This document shows, one piece after another, positions 42,075-48,820 of a stretch of DNA of 48,820 bases. The stretch lies in the NCBI GenBank assembly GCA_000697665.1, contig KL197744.1, positions 313,316 to 362,135 on the forward strand. Direction: 5' to 3'. Position 1 is the first letter of the stretch, and the number at the start of each line of letters is the position of its first letter. This DNA is from Jaapia argillacea MUCL 33604. Its lineage: Eukaryota > Basidiomycota > Agaricomycetes > Jaapiales > Jaapiaceae. Made by a program: the position numbers and the translations under genes. The notes under the pieces were generated by a model. The model saw only the letters and a program-made list of their open reading frames with translations. It searched no databases and was not told the origin of the DNA.

Positions 42075-42686
42075 GTGGCAGTCTCAGAGGTCTTGGCTGG
42101 ATATAAGGATTGGGTGGATGAGAATCGTGTAGTGCTAGGGTGGATTGAGGGAACAATAGATTTGGAAAGAGATGGTACTTTCCCTGGGGGGCGAGAAGAT
42201 GGTATCCTTGACTGGTCCGAGCTGTGTGAAGGGTTTGGTTGTGTATCGCAGACATTCCACAACATCGACTGGTACCTCACGAAAGTTGATCCTGACTATC
42301 AGCACTGTCCCAACCTTCGGTTCCTAAGGAGTTTCTCAGATCTCTCCAGGAGTTCTATCGACAAAGCGGAAGTCGTCTGGCCGTCGTTTCGTGCGACAGT
42401 GCTAGCCTTTCACGGAAAGATATGGGATTGCTACCACAACACGGTGTGGGCTCTACAATCACATGTAGAGATGGTCATCGTCCATGAACTCACCGAAGGT
42501 GAGATTGACTGCCCTCAGGAACATCTGGTGCCTTATGCAAGAGGTCTTGTTGAATCACTCCAACGCTTAGCAATTGACAGAGAACTTCAGAGAGATAAAG
42601 TGACCTATACGAGATTTGAGAGGTCTTTAAGAAGAGCACTAGAGGAAGGACGTCTGTGCGAACGAGCTTACAGTTCTATTACGTAG
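42075..42686 (+). CDS. Hypothetical ORF, 203 residues
   Basis: This frame differs from its C/T-rich surroundings: residues are balanced, with acidic, basic and aromatic positions (GYKDWVDENRVVLGWIEG, FHNIDWYLTKVDPDYQHC, ELQRDKVTYTRFERSLRRAL). It looks alpha-helical and soluble; no signal peptide or membrane segment. The Met at 42075 may be internal, since the upstream frame stays open in places and the gene could be spliced. I recognise no family. No neighbour suggests a role. Confidence 0.4.
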   Translation: MAVSEVLAGYKDWVDENRVVLGWIEGTIDLERDGTFPGGREDGILDWSELCEGFGCVSQTFHNIDWYLTKVDPDYQHCPNLRFLRSFSDLSRSSIDKAEVVWPSFRATVLAFHGKIWDCYHNTVWALQSHVEMVIVHELTEGEIDCPQEHLVPYARGLVESLQRLAIDRELQRDKVTYTRFERSLRRALEEGRLCERAYSSIT

Positions 42687-43435
42687 CGAGGCACGAGGGG
42701 AGGAATAGAACATAGTCTTTGAGCGAGCGGCAGGCACGGCACGATACTCTTTCTTCGTACCGCGATGATGCCTGCCTGCAGCCTGCAGCATGACCTTTCG
42801 GGCTCTGCTGTTTTCTTTTCTACACTACTCAGAAGTCTATTCTTTCCCATGAGAGCGATCTAACTCCTCTCACATACCTTCAACACACATAAAAATTTAC
42901 TTACGTTGTCAACTTCTCGCTCCCGCAAGATTTCCACCTGCGGACCTCCTCTCGTTCTCGTCCTGCTACGCGACCCATATTCGGAAGCCCTGGTGGTACA
43001 GTAGGAGGCCATAGGTGGGGGCAATGGATCGAAGGAGGGCGGGAATTTCCACTCTGGCTGAGAGCGAGGGTTGTGAACCTCCCCAATCCCATAATATTGA
43101 CCCTCCTCACCATTGCGACGACACCACCAAAATGGCATCCGTACCCTCGAGCACCCCCAGCTACATTCCCTACAATCAACATCTACCCCAAGACATCCCG
43201 AAACTTGGCCAGAATAGCTGTCGTTTTTATCGTTGTTCTGGAGTCCGTTCAACCAAACACCCCTATTTCATGAGAAGGTCAGTCTTAACCTCCGCCCCTC
43301 TGAATCCATTGCTCACCAATTTGTTTTCTTGACATCTCGTCACTCAACCTCTTGGTTTCGGAGCCAAACGTTTATGAACGCTACCACCCCACTGCTACTG
43401 TTACTGCGACCGCGACCACTACTGCTACTGCTACC
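42687..43435. other. Interval with short hydrophobic reading frames
   Basis: C/T-rich plus-strand DNA. One frame near 43200 gives NLARIAVVFIVVLESVQ, a possible membrane helix, but it is short and isolated. Confidence 0.4.
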
Positions 43436-43615
43436 GCAACTGCAACACCTACCGCTACTGCTCCCACAACTGCAACACCTACCGCTACTGCTACCGCAAC
43501 TGCAACACCTACTGCTACCGCTCCCACAACTGCAACACCTACCGCTACCGCTACCACAACTGCAACACCTACTGCTACCGCTATCGCTACGGCAACCCCT
43601 ACGCCTACCCCTATC
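43436..43615 (+). repeat. 30-bp minisatellite, six units
   Basis: Six consecutive 30-bp units starting at 43436, 43466, 43496, 43526, 43556 and 43586, each ten codons of mostly GCN and ACN with one CCT (core GCAACTGCAACACCT). Less regular GCN/ACN triplets precede it from about 43395. Both strands are open in several frames (Ala-Thr-Pro on plus, Val-Ala-Gly on minus), so open frames here are not evidence of coding. Confidence 0.88.
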
Positions 43616-46600
43616 ATCGCTGCTCCCGACGAGTGACGTCGTATCAGCATCCCCCCCTTTTTCTTCTTCATCTTTGCGAATAGTATGAATACCACCGCCT
43701 CCGTCGTCACCATAGTTGCAACTGCCTCCACTACCATCTCCGCTTCCAAGTCAAACACTACCCATGTACATAACCACCATTGCCACCCTTTGCTACAAAT
43801 GTATTGGCTACCATCTCCTCTCCGCTCTAACATGGCTTGTTTCTGCCCTCGCTCTCGAGAGGAAGATTATCCACCCCGCTAATGCCATTTACGCCGTCTA
43901 CTGCCCTATGAACAGTATACCCAACCATTCCCCACGTCAACATCACCATTACTGTAGCTTCAATCGATGCCTGCCCGGCCATCTCCACTAGACACAGAGG
44001 TTCTCCTCTCCCCCTCGCTATCGCCTCACATGCTACCTATCAGGTTCGATGAGAGAGGCCTACTTTACATGGCTCATTGTTACCTTCAGCCAAACCCCCC
44101 GAGGCCCTATTTCTGGTGTTTCGCCACTACCAACAAACCCGGTTCCCATATTATTTCCTCTTCACCCCTTTGGTGTTGAGGGAACCCCTTCGCGCATCAT
44201 CACAACAGCCTGGTGCCCATTTATCTCACCCCATCCTTTGCTCAGCGCTTCCATAAGGGATACTCGGCTGCAACCAGATGCAAACGCAACATCCTCAAGC
44301 TTATCTGGTACAGCAAGGCGGCCCCTCAATTTACACACTACCCCCGGCTGTTACTATGTCGACTGCCAATGTGCTCCCATCCACGTGCGCTCTCGATATG
44401 TGCCCCTTCTCTCCGGAACCCCTTTCAAGGTTGTTATACCACTCAAAACACGCTACCATCTTCATTCACACGTTGCTTGTTATCTCTGGTGCTATCAATC
44501 GACTTGCACGCCGCCTATGGCCTTTCGTCCCACCTGTAACGTTGCATGCTACCCCTCAACATACACTTCGCTCTGTGGAGCTATCCACACACAACTATCA
44601 TCCCCACTCTGAATAGGGATGGTTTTCACCACTCTCGTTGGGCTGTCACGTACTACGATCCCCTCCCAAGACACTGGCCACCTCTCATCATTTCGTCGTC
44701 GCTCTCAACACACTCGCTCCCTCACTGATCTCATCATAGTTGACCGGGCTTACCATACCCACTTGAAACGTACCTGCTAATATCTTCGTCCCAAACATTA
44801 TGGACATAATTTCGTATCATGCTTATCTCCCTCAGGAGCATCGCTACCTCCGCTATCAATGCGCCCCCTGCCATTTCCGCTACCGAATTTGCTCCCTAAC
44901 CCTCATAGGCTGCCCTCGCTGCTCTATTGACTCTGCCCCGAACACAGGGCTACGGAGATCTACTCCAACTTGCCCTCAAGAGCTATGCAACAATTTCCTC
45001 TATCAATTCTTATGTGGTTCCTTCCCTATTGGCACGGACATCATCGCCCCCACCATCAAATTTCTCGCCACCCCTTTGCCACCAAAAAACGCTACTCCTC
45101 GAAACATGCCAATGGCCACCATCCAATGGTGATGGGATTTTTTCTCATCTGCACTTCGAGTCCATCAGACATGAGATGTTCCTTCTAGTTAGCCATGATG
45201 CCGTTTTTGCCACTTATGCAATCATTGTACTTCCGTGACGACCACAATGGTCTTTTCTTCTAGGCTTACACTCACCGCGACTGGGATTCAATATCTATTA
45301 TCGAAGTCCTGCACCTGCTGCCATTATCGCTTTGCCACCATTGGCTATAAAAATTTTCTTACTGCGAACACTCGCACTTTCTTTCCATTATTCCCCCCAT
45401 GTTATCAGCTTCCTCTCGGTCAGCTTCCCTGACCTATCGCTTCCCCCATGCATCTCTCCACAGTACTGCGTATCGAATAGCGCGACAAGTGCTGGCAACT
45501 CACTTTTCCTGGTGCCATCACATCTGCTCTCGGTCCTCCTGACAACTCCTCTCCTTCAGCCATCTTCCACCCTACACCGAGATGAGCAACCTGTTCCAAT
45601 AATCCCCAAAATCTCTCGGAAAGAAATCTTATCGCCTTGCTGATCGGTGCCCTTCTCATAATCTGAGTGTCCTACCCTCCGTTCGCACTCCACCTCTCCA
45701 GTTCGCGGACAAGCCCGCCAATTTTCTTCTCGAATCTCGCAACCATGACTCATGATGGTCGAACCGTTGTTGACTGGTTCATCCATTCCTCAACTGGTGT
45801 TCTGGCTGGCAGCATCAAAGTGTTTGCTATATTCATCCCCTCGATAACCGGCACTCACCTGTTGCCTCCATTGCCCTCATTCCTACCCCCCCCTCTTATT
45901 AACTCCTCCACCCACCTTGATCCCCAGTCTGTGGACCCTAATCCCGGTTTCCTTTCATTCCCCGAAGCCAAACAAGAAGGACCATTTCGACTGTATAATC
46001 TTCGCTAATTCTGCGATCATCAACGGAATTGGTGAATACGATGGCTTGCGAACAGGATATACTTATTTATCAACCTGCCTTGGACAATTCATCCTTCATA
46101 AATCACTACCCAGCCGTGACAGATATCTTCACCACGGCCTCCCACCATGTGTTCACCCTCCCTCCTGGCAGGCGAAACTCCCTGCCTACTAAGCCTCCAG
46201 GTGCAACTGTCTAACTTCCAATTTTGCGAGAAACACAGCGTCTCAGACGTCTCGTCCATACATGTGGGAGATTGGAATACCACCTACATCTCCCTGTGCA
46301 ACATTACCACTGGGTATCTTTCTTATCCGCTCCATCACCCTCGAGTGTGTCACATGACTATGATGTTGCTTCAAACAAGTTCCGCTCGGACGTCTATCAA
46401 ACCGTAAAGTAATCCAAATTTGCTATAACCTTCCTCAGCGAATTGGCAGAGTATCGTGGCACAATCTTCACCCTGTTGGCGATGATAACTCAAGAAACTG
46501 CCACCACTCATGATGATGGATATCATTCAAATGGCGAAATGTTCCTTTTCCGAGGATCCAAGATGTCCAGGCGACTATGTACTGTGGACGACTGATACAT

Positions 46601-48062
46601 TGCTCCCACCACGATCTCAATTTACGGGCGAGAAGCACTTTCTTCATTCCCTTGAAGCCACCTCTGCCACCAAAATGGTATCAGGCATGGTTGAGCGATC
46701 ATATTCACTTGCCCATCCCCGACGGGCTACTTGTGATGCTGGTTCTTGTGACTTCCTGCATATTATACCCTTCTTATCAGGCATGGTGCGATCCCGAAGT
46801 AATGTGTTCTCCTTCGTCTTCGGAAGAACACCAACTGGTAGTCCTCGTTCCGCCGGCTTCACTTGTGGATCCGTTCAATACTACTTGACTGACTTTGCAA
46901 GCTATCTCATCTGACTCCTAGCTCTGGGGTATCCGAGCCTCGCTGGATGCGTTGTCTGACTCCTAACTTGCTGGGTATCACAGCTCGCCTCGGTTTCTCC
47001 ATGTGTGCAGAGTCCACACTGTGGGACTGGAAAGCGCAAGCGCTTTCACCCACATCGCTTCACATCCACGACTTTGCTAAGCTTCATGTATGCTTGCTTT
47101 CTCGTATCCTCTGCTATGCCAGCGCCATAGTGTTATACTCAAAGATCATATAATTGGGAGGAGATTCAGGTGTCAGAGCACGCAAACCGTGGTCAAGAAT
47201 GCTTGGGCCCAGGTAGTCGCATCCATACATGTCCTGGCTGACCTTATCTTCGAGCTCCCACCTCCGAATCCTACCTCAACCTCTTCAACAGGCTATTCTC
47301 GTCTAATTGGCGTTATTGACAAAACTTCAAGCCCTTACCAACCTCCTCTTCCTGCCGTTAAGCAACCATGCAAGGCGCTATCACAAAGCTACGAAGAGGA
47401 TTGGACATCACCCTGCGATCTTGCTAGTCCATCTCCCCCGAGCCCTGTTAAGACACACACTCTCCCTCCAGCGTCTTTGTTACCGTGTTCATTCAACATT
47501 ACGGCAAGTGCACCTCTCGTTCAGGAGAAATCAAGTGAGGGGTCAGAGGCCCAGCACGGCGCCCAGGCATCGAGAACTGGTTTGAAACGACCAAACAGCT
47601 GTATGCCCTCATGATCACTGTCCTCTGGTAGATACTTGGCATCAGAATCCCTTGCCAACTCAGCCGGTCTGGCCACTCATCAGGCCGGCATCATCGGCAT
47701 ATCCTTGAATCCTCCTCCCTTGGCTGCAGGCCTAGAACACTCTCTTCCTATACACAAACTTTGCCCCAGATCCCCATCGGTTGGGATTATCCATTCACAT
47801 CTTGCCCGAACTATCGCAACCATTCGTTCAAGCTCACAAGACAATGACAAGCTGCCTTTCACTGCAGCTGTGCCCTCAGATGGGACTTACACTCCAAATG
47901 AAGGGAGCCAGAATGAGCGTATTGAGGGTTTCGAAGGTGCTAGGATAGGCTTAAGAGACTTGGGACTCCAGAGCAGCAGTACACCCTCGTGTTCACCTCC
48001 CCTTCCTGCGAGCCTGGCTGCCAGGAGACCAACATCTCCCATGGGTGATGCTAGAGCCCCTT
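43616..48062. other. 4.4-kb pyrimidine-rich, gene-poor interval
   Basis: The plus strand is strongly C/T-biased throughout. Overlapping plus frames of 60-190 codons exist in all three phases (for example 44049-44612 and 47090-47614), none with a domain I recognise. A few give hydrophobic stretches (LSALTWLVSALALE near 43820; IFIHTLLVISGAINRL near 44470), which could be remains of a membrane-protein gene. I see no splice pattern that joins them. Confidence 0.4.
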
Positions 48063-48820
48063 CAGTACTTTTTACCCATACCTAAGGGTATACCCAGGGT
48101 GTACAGATTGCGTATTTTGCAGCCTACCCAGAGGCCACCCGGAACACAAATGTACCACAAAATAGGGTATATCTGGATTACAGCCAGTCCCTAAAGCAGG
48201 GTATACCTGGTTGATAATGGATACAGACTGTACCTAGCCCAGGGCATACCTGGTAGGATAGTCAATACAGGTTGTACTGACCATAGTGCTTACCCAGTCC
48301 CATGTTCAATACATATTGTACCTTCCCTAAGCTATACCTGACATGCTAGGGATGCAGGTTGTACCTTTGCTAGGCCACACCCAGTCAGGTCTCCAATACA
48401 GACTGTACGTAGGATCAGGCCATACCCGATGTACTCATCTATACAGATTGCAGGTTCAGATATACAGACTGTATGCACCATACACCATACCTGATGTACT
48501 CAGGTACACAGATTGTACCTACCCTAAACCATACCCGATATAATGAGCTATACAGACTGCACCTATCCTCAGCTATACCCGGAATACTACTTATACAGAT
48601 TGTACCTACCCCACAGTGTACCCATTAGGCTGAGATATACAGATTGTACTTACCCTAGGCTATACCCGTTAGACTCAGGTATACAGATTGTATGTACTAG
48701 GCCATATTCAATATAATCAACTTTACAGACTGTACTTATCCTAGGCCATACCTGGAATACTACTTATACAGATTGTACCTGCTCCACAGTGTACCCATTA
48801 GACTGAGGTATACAGATTGT
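48063..48820 (+). repeat. 44-bp minisatellite with higher-order structure, runs off the window
   Basis: About sixteen diverged units, each anchored by TACAGATTGTACC or TACAGACTGTACC and a following CCATACCC/TATACC word, spaced 42-46 bp from about 48225 and less regularly from 48099. Between 48581 and 48820 every fourth unit matches best: GGAATACTACTTA at 48581 and 48754, CCACAGTGTACCCATTA at 48611 and 48784, both 173 bp apart. The array continues past 48820. Confidence 0.88.

Noticed and set aside
43352-43833. Overlapping repeat-encoded proteins on both strands
   Set aside because: Open frames are a by-product of the GCN/ACN minisatellite.
48063-48820. CRISPR array or telomere
   Set aside because: Units are tandem and diverged without unique spacers, in a eukaryotic context; the unit is not a telomeric G-rich repeat.
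1-48820. KDZ-type transposase accompanying the TET/JBP-like gene
   Set aside because: Fungal TET/JBP genes are often linked to KDZ transposons, but I find no transposase fragment of that kind in the window.

Overview
The window looks like repeat-rich nuclear DNA of a mushroom-forming fungus (Agaricomycetes). Evidence: Ty3/Gypsy gag and pol lineages typical of these fungi, many short spliceosomal introns (about 50-80 nt, GT..AG), a DUF6532-type gene, Trp-rich lineage-specific fungal genes, and almost no intact single-copy gene. It is a graveyard of nested, mutated retroelements. Nearly everything from 1 to about 35.2 kb is read on the minus strand and most of the rest on the plus strand.

Layout. 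1-0.75 kb: truncated copy of a long terminal repeat (LTR-C family). 1.2-6.25 kb: two multi-exon minus-strand genes, a DUF6532 gene and a TET/JBP-like 2-oxoglutarate/Fe(II) oxygenase gene, then a 33-bp-arm hairpin. 6.65-9.6 kb: LTR-C, split by a 2.0-kb transposon with 48-bp terminal inverted repeats (7239-9273). 9.6-16.9 kb (minus): Gypsy element 1 with polypurine tract, an extra ORF ('ORF3'), pol (integrase, RNase H, RT, N-terminal domain), a C/T-rich intron-like tract and 'ORF-X'. Its integrase is split by a 681-bp solo Copia-like LTR with perfect TAAAG target duplications (11265-11945). 17.85-19.54 kb: 3' half of a Trp-rich fungal gene (copy beta). 19.54-33.08 kb (minus): Gypsy element 2, reading LTR-B (31990-33078), gag, protease, ORFs Y and X, LTR-A (25369-26392, probably nested), pol (with a 556-base N gap), truncated ORF3. 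33.08-35.16 kb: 5' half of the Trp-rich gene (copy alpha). 36.6-39.33 kb (plus): a different Gypsy gag-protease. 39.33-48.06 kb: pyrimidine-rich, gene-poor DNA with a 30-bp minisatellite. 48.06 kb to the end: a 44-bp minisatellite with a four-unit higher-order period.

How it fits together. Elements 1 and 2 are two damaged members of one unusual Gypsy lineage; together they tile a plan LTR - gag-PR - Y/X - intron - N-domain/RT/RNase H/IN - ORF3 - polypurine tract - LTR. Both keep ORF-X with the same phase-1 splice donor, both have an in-frame TGA at the first conserved residues of pol, and both carry ORF3 about 90-100 nt after the pol stop, the position of env in other retroelements. Copies alpha and beta share a 469-bp indel-free segment differing only by 15 transitions, 13 at CpG sites, a signature of methyl-cytosine decay.

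Limits: identities come from reading translated sequence; no search was run. Intron boundaries are approximate unless a splice site is quoted.
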